Shown here piece by piece: positions 39,001 through 50,474 of a stretch of 64,000 bases of DNA (position 1 is the first letter of the stretch; each line of letters begins with the position of its first letter). This DNA comes from Solanum dulcamara. Taxonomy: Eukaryota; Streptophyta; Magnoliopsida; Solanales; Solanaceae. The stretch covers positions 26,020,001-26,084,000 of the forward strand of contig NC_077240.1 of the NCBI RefSeq assembly GCF_947179165.1, in the 5' to 3' direction. A program made the translations under genes and the position numbers. Below the pieces are notes generated by a model. It worked only from the letters and a program-made list of their open reading frames with translations, searched no databases and was not told the DNA's origin.

Positions 39001-41029
39001 TGAGGGAGAGATCTTTTCGGTATATTGTGATGCTTCTGGTATAGGTCTTGGGTGTGTACTAATGCAGCATGGCCGGGTTATTGCTTATGCTTCCAGACAG
39101 TTGAAAGTGCACGAGCGCAACTACCCCACCCATGACTTGGAACTAGCGGCGGTAGTTTTCGCGCTCAAGATATGGAGGCACTACTTATATGGAGTCCATT
39201 GCGAGATATATACAGATCACCGTAGCTTACAGTACATTATGAGTCAAAAAGATCTTAATTCTAGACAGCGGCGTTGGATTGAGCTACTAGCCGATTATGA
39301 CATCTCTATTCTTTACCACCCGGGCAAGGCAAATGTAGTAGCGGATGCCTTGAGCCGGAAGACGGAGAGTATGGGTAGTTTAGCTTACTTGTCTGCTACA
39401 AAGCGACCCTTAGCCTTGGACATCCAGTATTTGGCTAATCGGGTGGTCAGGTTGGAAATCTTAGATTCCGGACCGATTTTGGCTTTTGTGGGAGCACGAT
39501 CGTCTTTATTGGACCAGATTCGTGGTCGACAGTTTGAGGATGGAGAATTGGTAAAGCTTCGAGAGTTAGTATTACGAGGCGAGGGTGGCCAGGCTTCTAT
39601 AGATTCGGATGACATACTACGGTTCGATGGTCGCCTTTGTGTTCCCAGAGTTGGAGACTTCATTCAGTTGATCCTTCACGAGGCCCACGATTCTAAATAT
39701 TCTATCCATCCAGGCACCGCAAAGATGTATCGAGATTTGAGACAACATTACTGGTGGAGCGGTATGAAGAGAGATATAGCTGAGTATGTATCCCATTGTT
39801 TAAGTTGCCAGCAGGTTAAGGCGGAGCATCAAAGGCCTGGTGGACTCTTTCAGAGATTACCCATTCCCGAGTGGAAATGGGAACGAATTACCATGGACTT
39901 CGTGATGGGATTGCCTCGATCATCCAGGGGTAATGATGGTATTTGGGTCATCGTTGATCGATTGACCAAGTCAGCGCATTTCTTACCAGTACGGTCCACT
40001 TTTACTGCAGATCGTCTAGCTCGAATTTATATTCAGGAGGTGGTCCGTCTGCACGGGGTACCAATATCCATTATATCAGATAGGGGATCTCAATTTACTT
40101 CCAATTTCTGGAGAGCCTTTCAGAGAGAGTTGGGCACCCGGGTTGATCTTAGTACGGCATTTCATCCACAAACCGACGGTCAGTCAGAGCGTACTATTCA
40201 GGTTCTGGAGGATATGTTGCGAGCTTGTGTATTAGAGTTCAAGGGTCATTGGGAGCAGTACTTAGCTTTGGCAGAGTTTGCGTACAACAACAGCTACCAC
40301 TCTAGCATTCAGATGGCCCCATTTGAAGCCTTATATGGTAGGCGTTGTCGTACTCCGGTTGGTTGGTTTGAGTCTTCAGAGCCTAGGCCGCACAGTACCG
40401 ATTTACTTCAGGATGCCATAACCAAAGTTCGGGTTATTCAGGATAGGTTAAGGACAGCTCAGAGTAGGCACCAGAGTTATGCTGATCGCAGGCGTCGGCC
40501 CTTGCGCTTCGAGGTAGGAGATCAGGTGTTCTTGCGGGTGTCGCCCTTGAAGGGCGTGATGAGATTCGGCAGGCGGGGTAAGCTTAGCCCTAGGTATATC
40601 GGGCCGTTTGAGATTCTGAGGAGAGTTGGAGAGGTTGCTTATGAGTTGGCTTTGCCACCAGCATTTTCAGCTATACACCCTGTTTTTCACGTTTCTATGT
40701 TGCGCCGGTACATTCCAGATGAGTCTCATGTGCTTCAGTATGACTCTGTTGAGTTAGATGATCGCCTGACTTTTGTTGAGGAGCCAGTTGCTATTCTAGC
40801 CAGAGATGTTCGCCAGCTTCGTTCTAAGTCCATCCCTGTGATTAAGGTCCAGTGGCGCCATCGTCCGATCGAGGAGGCTACATGGGAGACCGAACAGGAG
40901 ATGCGGGAGCAATTCCCCAACTTATTGGACCCTCCAGGTATACTCTTGTCCTTACTTTCGCGGACGAAAGTTCTTTTAGTAGTGGATATTGTAATGACCC
41001 TCAAGGTCATTTTTTTGAAATTTTTGTAA
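36080..41029 (+). CDS. Tekay1 gag-pol polyprotein
   Basis: A 1649-residue polyprotein for self-copying via virus-like particles. Residues 1-480 are gag: a Pro-rich N-terminus, the retrotransposon gag domain with QWWRSYL, and a zinc knuckle [14 protein letters not shown] at 402-415. Protease has its active Asp at 501 (FDPGSTYSY). RT has [10 protein letters not shown] and FIDD at 835-838. RNase H has YCDASG with Asp 984. Integrase has the H2C2 zinc site and catalytic Asp 1273, Asp 1334 and Glu 1370 (D-35-E spacing). A chromodomain-like tail with [17 protein letters not shown] ends near 1615. The start is the first ATG in frame, 212 bp after the LTR. The frame has no break and runs 40 nt into the 3' LTR before a stop. 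Gag and pol appear to be fused in one frame. Confidence 0.97.
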   Translation: MVRTRGTTGNDNAPRPGMPRGRPRGTGRRAAPAPNPEIEPELVEDHQDAPIPTQPEGPPPPAQPPAAPVMTPALQAAIVQLLTAIGVVPQAPTPVSGILAPRDPLFQPVPEVQLPPPVVAPPPAVPEGMMSLQDQKMLGIFQRLSPPIFSGATGEDAMEFLTTCQEQLHSLGLVESRGADFTAHQFRGAARQWWRSYLQSRPAGSPPLTWAQFSEAYLARYIPRSVRDRLRDQFTRLEQGHMTIAEYEARFHQLSRHATMILPTEEERVRCFVRGLRPYLRLGTEHLVSAGRSFLDVVDHARTIEIIHRQAQGGSDKRPRHQGSFSGSHSRGHDSYDRPRQRFQQDRYQQGQSSRPIQAALPAVESSQPRSGGSIAEQSLRGLSPLSSYRGRVITGRSASGCFDCGSLEHWARECPGRARPLAVVPPPPGGIDRGHGRGDGQQGIRGGSRGGRSGGRVNVRGGGRQGHFYAAPARAEAEASDDVITGTILICQQTASALFDPGSTYSYVSIYFAPRLGIPYESLEVPLHVSTPVGDSLVVDQVCRSCVVIIQGHETRADLILLDMLDFDVILGMDWLSPHHAVLDCYAKTVTLAIPGIPPVLWQGVYSRSPTGIISFMRARRLIASGCLAYLAYVRDVSSMAPTIDSVPVVREYTDVFPTDLPGLPPERDIDFAIDLEPGTKPISIPPYRMAPAELKELSVQLEDLLGKGFIRPSVSPWGAPVLFVKKKDGTMRMCVDYRQLNKVTVKNRYPMPRIDDLFDQLQGAIMFSKIDLRSGYHQLQIRAADIPKTAFRTRYGHYEFLVMSFGLTNAPAAFMDLMTRVFRPYIDSFVIVFIDDILVYSRSRKEHEQHLRVVLQTLRDQQLYAKFSKCKFWLESVAFLGHVVSREGIRVDPAKIEAIRGWARPTSVTEIRSFVGLAGYYRRFIEGFSTIAAPLTRLTRQDVPFVWSEECESSFRKLKDLLTTTPVLTLPVEGEIFSVYCDASGIGLGCVLMQHGRVIAYASRQLKVHERNYPTHDLELAAVVFALKIWRHYLYGVHCEIYTDHRSLQYIMSQKDLNSRQRRWIELLADYDISILYHPGKANVVADALSRKTESMGSLAYLSATKRPLALDIQYLANRVVRLEILDSGPILAFVGARSSLLDQIRGRQFEDGELVKLRELVLRGEGGQASIDSDDILRFDGRLCVPRVGDFIQLILHEAHDSKYSIHPGTAKMYRDLRQHYWWSGMKRDIAEYVSHCLSCQQVKAEHQRPGGLFQRLPIPEWKWERITMDFVMGLPRSSRGNDGIWVIVDRLTKSAHFLPVRSTFTADRLARIYIQEVVRLHGVPISIISDRGSQFTSNFWRAFQRELGTRVDLSTAFHPQTDGQSERTIQVLEDMLRACVLEFKGHWEQYLALAEFAYNNSYHSSIQMAPFEALYGRRCRTPVGWFESSEPRPHSTDLLQDAITKVRVIQDRLRTAQSRHQSYADRRRRPLRFEVGDQVFLRVSPLKGVMRFGRRGKLSPRYIGPFEILRRVGEVAYELALPPAFSAIHPVFHVSMLRRYIPDESHVLQYDSVELDDRLTFVEEPVAILARDVRQLRSKSIPVIKVQWRHRPIEEATWETEQEMREQFPNLLDPPGILLSLLSRTKVLLVVDIVMTLKVIFLKFL
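40955..40970 (+). other. Hairpin before 3' LTR of Tekay1
   Basis: CTTTCG-CGGA-CGAAAG is a perfect 6-bp stem with a 4-nt loop, 19 nt before the 3' LTR. Here it lies inside the end of the gag-pol frame, read as SRTK. Confidence 0.7.
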
Positions 41030-44000
41030 AATGACCATTTTACCCATCCCTTTAGATGCCCCGAGTCATTTCTAATTGTTATCGGGTGTTGATTTTTAGA
41101 AAATCCTATGAAAAGTTAAGTCCTTGGAAATTTTGAGTTTCATAAGTTTTAAGTGTTAAAAAGTGGTATTTGGGGTCAATCGGAGCTACAGATCTCAGAA
41201 CGGAATTCCGTCGATTCCAGCAGCTCTGAAATGTCTAAATTGGGTTAGGAGACTTTACGGAATCAGTTTTGGAGCTGTAACGAAGATTTGAGGCCTTGAA
41301 TTGAGAATTTGAGGAACTTTAAGCCAAGGTTTGACTTTGGTCAACTTTTGGAGTTTCGATGCTCGGAATGGAATTCCGACAACTCCGCTGGATTCAGGAG
41401 ATGGTTTTTGGTCTAGAAGAAGTGTTGGTTGAATTTTTAGAGGTCCCGAGTCCATTTTGGTATTTTAAAGGCCTAAGTTAGTTTAGTTGCGACTTTTTGA
41501 GTTTTGGGCTAACGAAATCTCGAATTCAAATTCTGATGGTTCCATCAGCTCCGGAATGACCAAATTAGGCTAGTAGCACTGTTGGAATGACTATCGAGTC
41601 AATCAATACGAGTTTGGGGCTATTTGGCACTTTTGACTTTGAAACTTAGCCTATAGTTGACTTTGGTCAACATTCTTGGAAAATGCGCTCGAATAAAAAT
41701 TCTGACAGCGCGGTTAGGTCCGGAATGTTGATTTTGGTCTAGAACGACCCTTCGTTCGCTTTTTGAGGCTTCCGGACTAATATCGAGGCATGTTGTGGAA
41801 TATGACTTAAAATGACTCTTGGGTGTGGGACCCACTTTTTATTAAAATGATCTCGTATGGAAATTCTGAATGCGCCATTGAGTCCGGAATATCGAATTTA
41901 GTAGGGTAGCATATCTGGTTTATTTTTATCGGATTCCGAACGAATTCCGAGGGTCCATTCGGAGACTTTAAATTGTGGTAAAAACCAGAAAAAATCTGCA
42001 GCAGTGCAGAATATTTTCAGATTTTCTCCTCAACTTTGAACCCTCATTTCTTGAGTTCTAGAGCTCCAAATTGGGTGATTCAAAAGGCAAAATTGTGAGG
42101 TTTTTCGTGGAGAATGCATTGGAGAAATTGAAAACTGATTTGGAGTATTCGATTCTGGTAAAAATCGTGATTTTATTTGCAGCAGTATCCATTTTCGGAA
42201 TGGATTTTTGAAGAACTTTGACAAGTTATATCTTGACCAATATAAATCCGATTTGGGTGATTCCAGAGGCTATCTTGCGTGGAAATTTAAGGAGAACATC
42301 GTGGAAGTTTCAGAATCTATTTTTGGCACGTCGTTCGAGGTAATAAATTGATTTTAAGCAGCAGATTTAGTCATTTTCGGAATGAAATTTTGTTGAAATT
42401 TGAAAGAGTGTATCTTGGTCAATATAACTCCGTTTTGAGTGATTCTTGAGGCTAGATAGTGGGGTTTTTCGCAAGGAACGACATGGTATAATTTGTTTTG
42501 ATTGACAGTATGTCGTTTTTGAGAAATCGACGTGTAAAGAGGCTGCCTTATATCGTTTTCTTAGTTTAAAAATGTGGGAATTGATTTTTGATCGTCTTAC
42601 GTACTTTCCCACCCCGAATTATGTTATAAATCTAATTTGTGTGATTGGGGTGACGTTTAGAACCTGTTTTGGGGGTCAAATCTGGAATTTCGTATGTGGG
42701 CCCCACAATTCCCGTTTTCGACCCCAAAATTGGTCCATTTCCAAAAATTATGAAATTAGTGTCTAAACGACCGTATCGACGTTGTGGTTCTATTTTTGAC
42801 AGCTTGGCAGCGTTCCGAGGTCGTTCGAAAGGGAAAAGCTCCAGCACAGTGATTTGGAGCCCGCGTGTTTGGCCTACAGGTAGGCTACGGTTTACCTTTC
42901 TTTAGATTGAGCCGAAATGTGTGAAAGCATGTTGAAATAGTTGGAATTTGGGTTGGGTAGTTTGATTGTATATCTTAGGCGTTAGAAATCATGCTTTAGG
43001 CTTATTATCGGGTTTTCGGATATTTAGAAGCATGTGTATCTTGTCGTTATTTGTTAAGTTTTATAAGTAGAGTTGAATGAGCATGTTATTGATACAGTGG
43101 GGTATGTTGGCCTTAGTATAGGATGTAAACTTGCTTTAGATGTCCCGGCGTCGCTCCGGTAGACTTAGATCCTTGTAGAATGGTGTAGCGGGCTAGTGCC
43201 TAGTAGTTTGGCCTTAGCTAGGCGTTACTCTTGCTCTTAAAAATACCATCATCCATAACTCGATATAATCTTGACTTTTGTAAGGCGTCGGCAGCACTAG
43301 ATTTCGTGATCGTTGACTTTGGCTCCGGTTTTAGTTTTGATGGCATATTGGTTGACTCATTGGAAATGAGATTCTCGGTACTATTATTGTTTAGTTGGAA
43401 AGGAGAATATTCGGCACCATAAGATAAAATATCTGTGAGTATCCGGGTACCCAGTCCCGGCCTCCATTCTGAATTATCGAGGAGCATCCGGGTACCCAGC
43501 CCCGGCCTCCGTCGACTTGGTAGTATGACGAGCATCTTGGTATCCAGTCCTGGCCTCGATCATATCGATGTGTTATGGCGAGCATCCGGGTACCCAGTCC
43601 CGGCCTCGACCGTACTTATGTATTATGGCAAGCATCCGGGTACCCAGTCCTGGCCTTGACCACTTTGAACATACGGGTGAGCCTCTGGGTCTCAGTCCCA
43701 GCCTCGACCCCTAAGTCACCACTAGATCGATTGACTCTTAGAGATTCTGGGTTTGGAAATGATATAATACTTCGGCTCCTAACATCGCAGATTCTTGGTT
43801 CCTAGCCTTGGTAGTTGTAGCTATTCTGTGTACTCGGCGGGCTTATGGGGGTTCGTCCGAGTTTTTATTTAACTTGCGCACGAGTGTCCCGGTTGGGCTT
43901 ATGGGGGCCCAGTTGGGTATAGTTAGCTGTAGCTTTCATAGGTAGTACTTTTTTTTCCTTTTGATGCTTATGTTGACTCCTATTTAGGCTATTCTTCTTT

Positions 44001-44527
44001 TTCATATTGTTTTTACCTTTTCTGCTCAGTCGGCCTATGATGCCTACTGGGTACCTGTTGTCTTGGTACTCATACTACACTCTGCATCTACTTTCGTGAT
44101 GCAGGACCGAGCACCAGTTATCGCCGTGGATAAATCAAGCCTGTTGCAGTCAACTTCGGAGACTAGGGTGAGTACTTGGCGTTTTTAGATCATTCTTGTC
44201 TCCTTCAGCATGGATGGCCCGTCTTTTGCCTTCTGAGACTAGCCAGTTGTTTTATATCTTTTTGGTCCACTTTCGGGACTTGTACTCGTATTTTATTTTG
44301 TAGCAGCTCTGTACTTGTGACTTCCAGGTTCTGGGAGGGATCTTTAGTTGTTTAAAACATGTTTTGGTTTACTTCCGCTTATTCATTCTGTTTACTTTTA
44401 TAATTCAATGCTCTTATATAGTTTTTGCCTTCAAACACATTACTTGAAGTTCCGGGTTGACGGGTTGGCTTACCTACTAGAGGGTTATAGTAGGTGCCAT
44501 CATGACCTACGAAATTGGGTCGTGACA
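40990..44527 (+). repeat. Tekay1 3' LTR
   Basis: A 3538-bp partner of 32330-35867 with no difference seen. The preceding bases TTTTAGTAGTGGATAT are not a typical polypurine tract. It contains the pol stop codon at 41027-41029. Confidence 0.97.
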
Positions 44528-45402
44528 AAGAATTAATTTATTTAGAATTTAAGATTTAGATAAAACTCAACTATAACTCAATTACAATGAATTTAAATAT
44601 TGGGTGCATGGACGAACTCAATCCAATGCTATGAAAGCCTTACATACCTTAAATCTGAAGCGTTACTCCGAATTAGAACACTCTTGGACCCCTAGCCTTT
44701 TCTTCTCGCTGAAGCATTTTGTGTACTACCCGGAGTATAAGAATCACAGGAATAGTATTTTTATACTACTAAAACTAAAACTATATTTGAGAATGAGTAA
44801 AGAAGTATATAGAGAGAAGAGTTGCTTAAGAAAGCTTGATGAATAAAATGAGGAAATAAGGTGGGTATTTATAGGTGTGGAGGAGGGACTTAACAATAAA
44901 TAAAATTAATTACAAAGGATGATCTTAAAAATTCAATAGAGTATTTTGATGTCATGAATGGTGTCAAATGGTTCTAGATCTTTCTATGGTAGGTGAGATG
45001 AGATCTCTTTTAACGGAATATCCATTTTCGAAGCTGCGTTTGAACAAGATAAATTTTTTATTAGGATTTAGTGTCTAATAAGAATTGTAGATATAAAAGT
45101 CTAGTTTCAGTTAGTTCAAGAATCATCCAATTTGGAGCATGCTACATCGAGATATGAATTTTATTCTACAAATACTCCATTCCGTCACAACACTATATCT
45201 TGCAAAGATTAATTTATTTGATCTACTTAAACTCCGAACCTTAATATCTATGAAAGTTGTAGGTAATAATGTTATGGTTACTTAAAAATTTGAATCACCT
45301 AATTTGGACTATTCTATGAAACGTTATGCCCAAAATAGAGAGACATTATCATTTTCGTCGAGAATTGAAATACCGACATACAATGTTTTAGGGGGTGTTA
45401 CA

Positions 45403-45855
45403 CGTACATTCCACGTACTGACTTCATTTGACCTTCATCATTTTATGATGTAGATACAGGTGTTAGAGATCCTCAACAAGCGCATCGTTAAAGATCATTA
45501 TGTTTCAGTTATTTGGTGAGTCCTTTTTGTATTCAGAGGAACTCTTTATCCTTTTATTACTATTGAGTGTTATGTTTCTTTTGAGGTAGCCATGGACATG
45601 TCATTGGCACTGTCTAATAGTATTAGAGGCTTCGTAGATAGAGTTTGATGATGTAATCGGAGTAGTTCTCCTTTGAAACTATTTCTTCTAAGGATTATTT
45701 TTTTTTCTTTAATGTTAATGATGGCAAGCCCACATTAGTATTCTTAAGTCTTCCACTGATGAACAAATGAGTGATGAGACCAAGTGGTTCTCTCAAAGGC
45801 CAAAAATGGTTTCTGAGTGCCGGCCACGCCTAGAGTACCCTCTCGGGGCGGGACA
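45403..45855 (+). repeat. Element D LTR, piece 3
   Basis: Continues the D LTR after the CGTAC duplication, reading through the counterpart of element A plus-strand 4230 back to 3786, and ends GGGGCGGGACA. Confidence 0.88.
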
Positions 45856-45859
45856 AACT

Positions 45860-45871
45860 TGGTATTAGAGC
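45860..45871 (+). other. Decayed primer binding site of element D
   Basis: TGGTATTAGAGC, one change (C to T) from the initiator Met tRNA site of the other elements, four bases after the LTR end. Confidence 0.85.
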
Positions 45872-47084
45872 ATAGAGTTCAAGAGTCCTAGGGTGTCTAT
45901 GAAGCCGTGTCTAGTAGAGTCTTGCTTATAGGTGTGTCGTGTACCACACTTATAATCACGAGGCTATAGGACATTAGGAAAGTTTCCCTTCTTTCATGAT
46001 ATATGTTGTGCGATAAAACATACTCTAGGTCTTTTCCCCTAACAATTGTTTTTTGCGATTTTCAGAAGATGCCTTTAAAAAAATTCTAATCCTAAGGGGG
46101 ATTGATATTAATGAAGGTGGTACTCTTGTACAAAATGGTTTGGAATCATCATTGGAATCGGATGTAAAAGCAAGGCAAGATATGGGTCCAGTATTAGTTA
46201 AATAAAAGAAATTGGTGGTTGATAACAAGTTTGAAGTTCTCACAAGGGGGGGATAGAGTGCCTAGTTATCAAGGTCATTTGGTTGTTCTAATGTTAATGA
46301 TATTAGGCGAGTCATGATACATAGATAGAGAGCGGCGGTTCCGTATAGTGATGATGTTGGCATGCTTATTCCATTTAAGGTTATAGATATGGAAGAAAAG
46401 CTAGATGGATCTTGTTGTGTGCATTAGCTAGGTAAGAGTATATTGGTATGCCTTTGATAGGATTTAATACAAATATGGATGTACAACTGCTAAGGTAGGC
46501 ATGGAAATTCTTAAGTGATGTTGACTTCAAGGGAGCAGTAAAGTGGTTAAAATGGTAGGCTTGAATGTGTGGTTGTAGATAGGTGAGTGATTATAGTAGG
46601 CTATTCATGACTTCTTGTTAAGTATTTCAAATGAGTGTATTAGGATGGTTATAGAACTAGTCTTGAATGTGGCATTGATGGCATGCAGGTAAATGTACAA
46701 TGAATTGGGTATTTCTTTATTAGGTCTCGTGGTTTGTTGAATATGGTAATAAGGGGTAGTACTCTTGGAATTGAATTTCGTATAAAGGTATAGGGCCTTA
46801 AAGGCTTTTTTTGTAAGGATGTCTATGAACATGATTTGTCATTAGAGTTAGCCTCAGTTCATCTAGATGTGGATGGTCTAAGGAGTTATATCTTGATGGA
46901 GGCTCATAATTCTACATACTTCATTCATCCTGAATCGATGAAAATGTATCAAGACTTAAAAGAGTTCTATTGGTGGGGTGACATGAAGAAGGACATAGCA
47001 AGGTTTGTGTCCGAATGTCCGAATTGCCAACAAGTGAAGGCCGAGTGTCCTAGCCCAATAGCGAGGGTAGAAAATGATACATGA
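45872..47084 (+). pseudogene. Element D internal region, mostly deleted
   Basis: A leader like that of element A is followed by a gag start ATGCCTTTAAAA at about 46069. Within 30 bases the sequence jumps to the RNase H-integrase linker (EGGTLVQNGLESSLES, compare element A at about 7560). A stretch of 500 bp without clear homology follows, then the integrase zinc region with [10 protein letters not shown] at 46836-47084. Almost all of gag, protease and RT is missing. It stops abruptly at 47084 against an oppositely oriented gypsy fragment. Confidence 0.75.
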
Positions 47085-47660
47085 CTCGACAAATAAATGT
47101 GGATATATTTTACGCATATTAGCCTCAATCTCCTAAGTGGACTCCTCAATAGGATGATTCCTCCACTAGACCTTCACATATGTAATCTCCTTTGACCTCA
47201 ACTTGCGAACTTCCTGTCTAGAATAGCTATAGGCTCATCCTTATAGGACATATTCTCATCGAGTAAGACTGAATCCCAGCGAATAATGTAGTTCCCATTA
47301 CCATGATATTTCTTTAATATAGACACATGAAACACCGGGTGCACTCCGAAAAAACCTGAAGGCAAAGCCAATTCATAGGTCACTTCTCCAACACGCTTAA
47401 GAACTTCAAACGGTCCAATATACTTCAGACTGAGCTTACCTCGCTTACCAAACCTCACCACACCTTTCAAGGGTGAAACCTTCAACAACACTTGATCTCC
47501 CTCCATATACCCTATGTCTATGACATTTTAGTCTGCATACTCCTTCTACCTATTTTGAGCTACTAGAAGATTCTTTTGAATGAGTTTCACCTTCTATATC
47601 GATTCTCTCAAAATATTAGTTCCTAAAGGTCTCACCTCAAATAGATCAAACCATTAAATT
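47085..47660 (-). pseudogene. B-family gypsy fragment: integrase C-terminus and chromodomain
   Basis: On the minus strand this matches element B from about 19990 to 20580, including [32 protein letters not shown] and a chromodomain-like tail with WRNHPIEEST. A one-base shift after LDR and two TAG stops break it. It has the same orientation as the fragment at 50916-51190; the two probably come from one element now separated by a LINE. Confidence 0.85.
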
Positions 47661-47665
47661 TTTTT

Positions 47666-48814
47666 TATGGGAAACGGGCCTTGCCAGGAGATTCCCACCC
47701 TCGTGAGACTAGGAGTTGAGCCGCTTACCTCCAAGGCTTATTATAGATAACAAACAGAAAATATAAGGAGGGGGACATAAACCTAACCTCCAATCCTATG
47801 ATGGTTCATAAGTCGGCTAACCCACTAAGGTCGGCCAACTCATCCCCGATATACTAAGGTGCCTTCTAAATATAAGAAAAGAGAAAGACCCTATGGGAGG
47901 ACTCCTTTCTATTTAAAATATCTAGAACAACAATAAATGAGGGGGACTCTCCCCTTACATAAGCGAGAATAGAAGAAGACTACCTATTCGTATTCAATTA
48001 AGCTATACTCTAACCAAGACATAGCTAAGTTGAAAAAGAACAAGTATGCATCGTAGATGGAATATAAATTGACTAACTAATTAAGGTCGTTCGACTAATG
48101 TTCCAAACTATGAGGAAATAAACATAGAAGATAAAGCTCACAATATATCTTTGTTTGTGTGTGACCAATCATATGCTTGGTGGAACTTGTTGCTGAGTGT
48201 TGTTCTTCTCAGCAACCTTTGGTTGTGTGTGATGAAGTTGAACTCCAAGACTGCTGCAACCTATTTGTATTGGAAGAACTTCAAGGAAAGCTCAACTGCT
48301 GCAGCTCAAAAGGTATTACAGGTGCTCTTGTTATTGGATTGTACAGCTCTTTGAGCAACTGTAGGTAGTCCTTGGCTTCTGTAGGTACTGGATGGCTGGT
48401 GTAAAGTACATTTGGAAGTTTGGATATGGTGCAACTGCTGCAGTTGAATTGCAGGTCTACTGAAGTTTGTTGCAGCTCTGTATGAAAAGGACTATGGTCC
48501 TTGGGTAGCTAAGTCCCCATGAGACAAAATCCAAAGCAAGCTTGTTGTAGGTTGCTCCTTCTCAACAAACTGTATCTTCAATTGGATGTTGCAGTTCTGC
48601 AGATACCTGCACAGAAGAGGCAAAGAAAGAAAACTATACTAGTCTATGAAAGCAATAAATGAGGAAGACTCTCCCTTTTATAAAGGTCCTGACTATGATA
48701 TCTTCAAAGAAGTTATAACTATGAGTAGAGATAGCCAATTTGAAGAATAAGTTAGAATATTAAGATTATGGAGAGCTTCATGGTGGTTTCTTGATCCTTT
48801 TGAGTCTCCTTCTT
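47666..48814 (-). other. Probable LINE 3' UTR
   Basis: No coding frame of note lies between the RNase H stop and the A-tail. Several CTGCTGCAG-like stretches occur at 48240-48480, including the near-palindrome CAACTGCTGCAGTTG at 48432-48446. Assignment to the LINE rests on continuity and the tail. Confidence 0.6.
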
Positions 48815-49291
48815 CTAAAGCATGCCATTTCCAATTTCTAACTTAAGATATGACCTTGTTTCTTTGAGAATATCTTGCTTAGAGAAGTAAATTTGTGGAG
48901 CAGAATATTTGTGGCTATGTTTGGATAGAGTATCAGCTGTAAAGTTGGCTTCTCTATATGTGTGAGTGCTCTTGAAGACATGGAATTGATGGCTGATGTT
49001 CTGCAGCTTCTGAAAGTACTCCTTGACAGTCCATGGGGGCTTTGCTAGCTGATTTAGCCATCTGATTAGCAACTCTAAGTCTACTTCCAGGACCACTCTT
49101 GTATATCCCAATTGAAGACACCAAGATAAACCAAAGATGATTGCAAGTATCTCTGATTGGTTGTTTATGCATTCTCCAAAAGGGACTGAGTAAGCAAAGA
49201 TTAGGTCACCTTTAGAATTTCTGAGCAGTCCTCCCCTTCCTATGTTTCCATGATTGTTGAGTGCACTGCCATTAGTGTTCAACTTCACCAT
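48815..49291 (-). pseudogene. LINE RNase H domain
   Basis: A 158-residue frame resembling the RNase H-like domain at the C-terminus of plant L1 ORF2: VKLNTNGSALNNHGNIGRGG, where the first Asp of the usual NTDGA motif is Asn; QSEILAIIFGL with its Glu; LEVDLELLIRWL with Asp; and REANFTADTLSK near the end. The first-position Asn suggests loss of activity. It is separated from the upstream LINE parts by stops. Confidence 0.85.
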
Positions 49292-49384
49292 GTGAGATGA
49301 TGGTTTTCTCCAATAGAAAATGCTAACTTTGATCTCATGAGTACATTTGTCTACTAGAAGAACGATTTCCTTCCAACTAGTTGG

Positions 49385-50474
49385 CTAATTGATGTAAGGG
49401 TATGCAATATTCAGCAGGTTAGAGGTGTCTTTGAACACTGAATATTTCACTCTTGACAGATTAGATTGCTTCCCACTATATTTGATAGCACATCTATTTT
49501 TCCAAAGGTTCCGACATATGAAAATGAGAGTTGCTTGTAAAATGAGTTTGTGAGCCTCATTCTTGTGTTTTGAGGTCCACCACCTCATTAACAAGTTTCT
49601 AAGAGGTGTGTACTCCTTATTTATGCCCAAAGCATCATCAAACACCTTTCAAATACTCTTAGCAAAGTCTCCTGCAACAAAGATGTGGTCTATAGCAGTA
49701 ATAGCACCGTGAAGGATTCTTTCCAACGTTGGTTAATTTCTCATTAGTGGGTAGTTTTCCTCTAAGAGTTCTCCAAACTAGAAATGAACATTTGAAGGGT
49801 ATTAGCTTGTGCCAAGTGCATGAATTAATCATAGTCTTGGTTCTTTTTTCTTTGATAAGGTCCCATGCAGTAGAACACTTAAACTCCCTACTGCTATTAA
49901 GCTTCCAGCATGGTTGGTCTTGTTTGAGTGGTTGGTGGTTGATGTGAGTTGCTAAGATGGTTCGTACAAGCTGAGAAGGGGCCTCTTTAATGATCAGATT
50001 TGTATTCCATTGGCCATTGTTGATAAAAGCTAAAACTTGAGTGTTATTCAGTCTGCAACTGTTAGGAATGAAGTTTGCTAATAGACCTACTCCAAGCCAA
50101 TTATCCCACCCAAAAAGGCAAGAACCTGATTGAACTTGCCATTGGATATAGGGTTCTATGCTGTGCTTATTGCTCATGAGGTGCTTCCAAGTCAAAGACT
50201 GACCTGTGTGCCATTTTTTGGTGATGATATTGGCCCTCTGGCAGTATTTTGCTTTAATGAATTCTCCCCACAAAGTGTTCTTAGTTCTAAGCACCCACCA
50301 TTGTTTGTATTGAAAGGATTTGGCCACATCAGCAATTTGTCTTACCCCTATGCCCCCCATCATAAGGAAAACTGAGGTTCTTCCATGGGGACCAGTGATA
50401 CTTCCTTTTATCATTTTTCCAACCCCCCCAAAAATTAGCAGTGATGCTTTGTATTTGTTTAATGGTGGTTGCAT
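49385..50474 (-). pseudogene. LINE zf-RVT and connecting region
   Basis: The piece at 49659-50474 contains WVLRTKNTLWGEFIKAKYC and the zf-RVT region with FLVWRTLRGKLPTNEKL, ending in a Cys-rich stretch (CYYCYRPHLCC). The piece at 49385-49645 carries the linker with WWTSKHKNEAHK. Frame changes near 50400 and 49655 separate them. Confidence 0.8.

Larger units (their letters stand above)
32330..44527 (+). mobile_element. Tekay1: complete young Ty3/gypsy chromovirus
   Basis: A 12,198-bp element flanked by AAGAA at 32325-32329 and 44528-44532. The LTRs are both 3538 bp, exactly 8660 bp apart, with no differences in the blocks I compared. A single 1649-codon frame carries all gag-pol domains with their catalytic residues. 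The LTR length and chromodomain point to the Tekay/Del clade, known in plants for large LTRs and insertion in heterochromatin. It sits in solo LTR E and is the newest datable insertion in this nest, possibly still capable of transposition. Confidence 0.97.
31088..45402 (-). repeat. Solo LTR E (A-family), split by Tekay1
   Basis: An A-family LTR in the same orientation as element A, about 2.1 kb once the inserted Tekay1 is removed (31088-32329 plus 44533-45402). It starts TATCACACCCC, a mutated TGTCACGCCCC, and ends GGGTGTTACA. CGTAC flanks it at 31083-31087 and 45403-45407, so it is a solo LTR inserted into element D. A TATAAATA box in sense orientation lies at 44876-44883. Confidence 0.9.
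27273..47084 (+). mobile_element. Element D: old A-family gypsy, host of nested insertions
   Basis: The pieces of one plus-strand 5' LTR are 27273-28402, 30781-31087 and 45408-45855, in the right order and orientation against the element A LTR. They are followed by a primer site and a short decayed internal region up to 47084. The first roughly 70 bp of the LTR were lost with the left side of element C. Two inserted LTRs with their own target duplications separate the pieces, so D is the oldest layer here. Confidence 0.88.
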
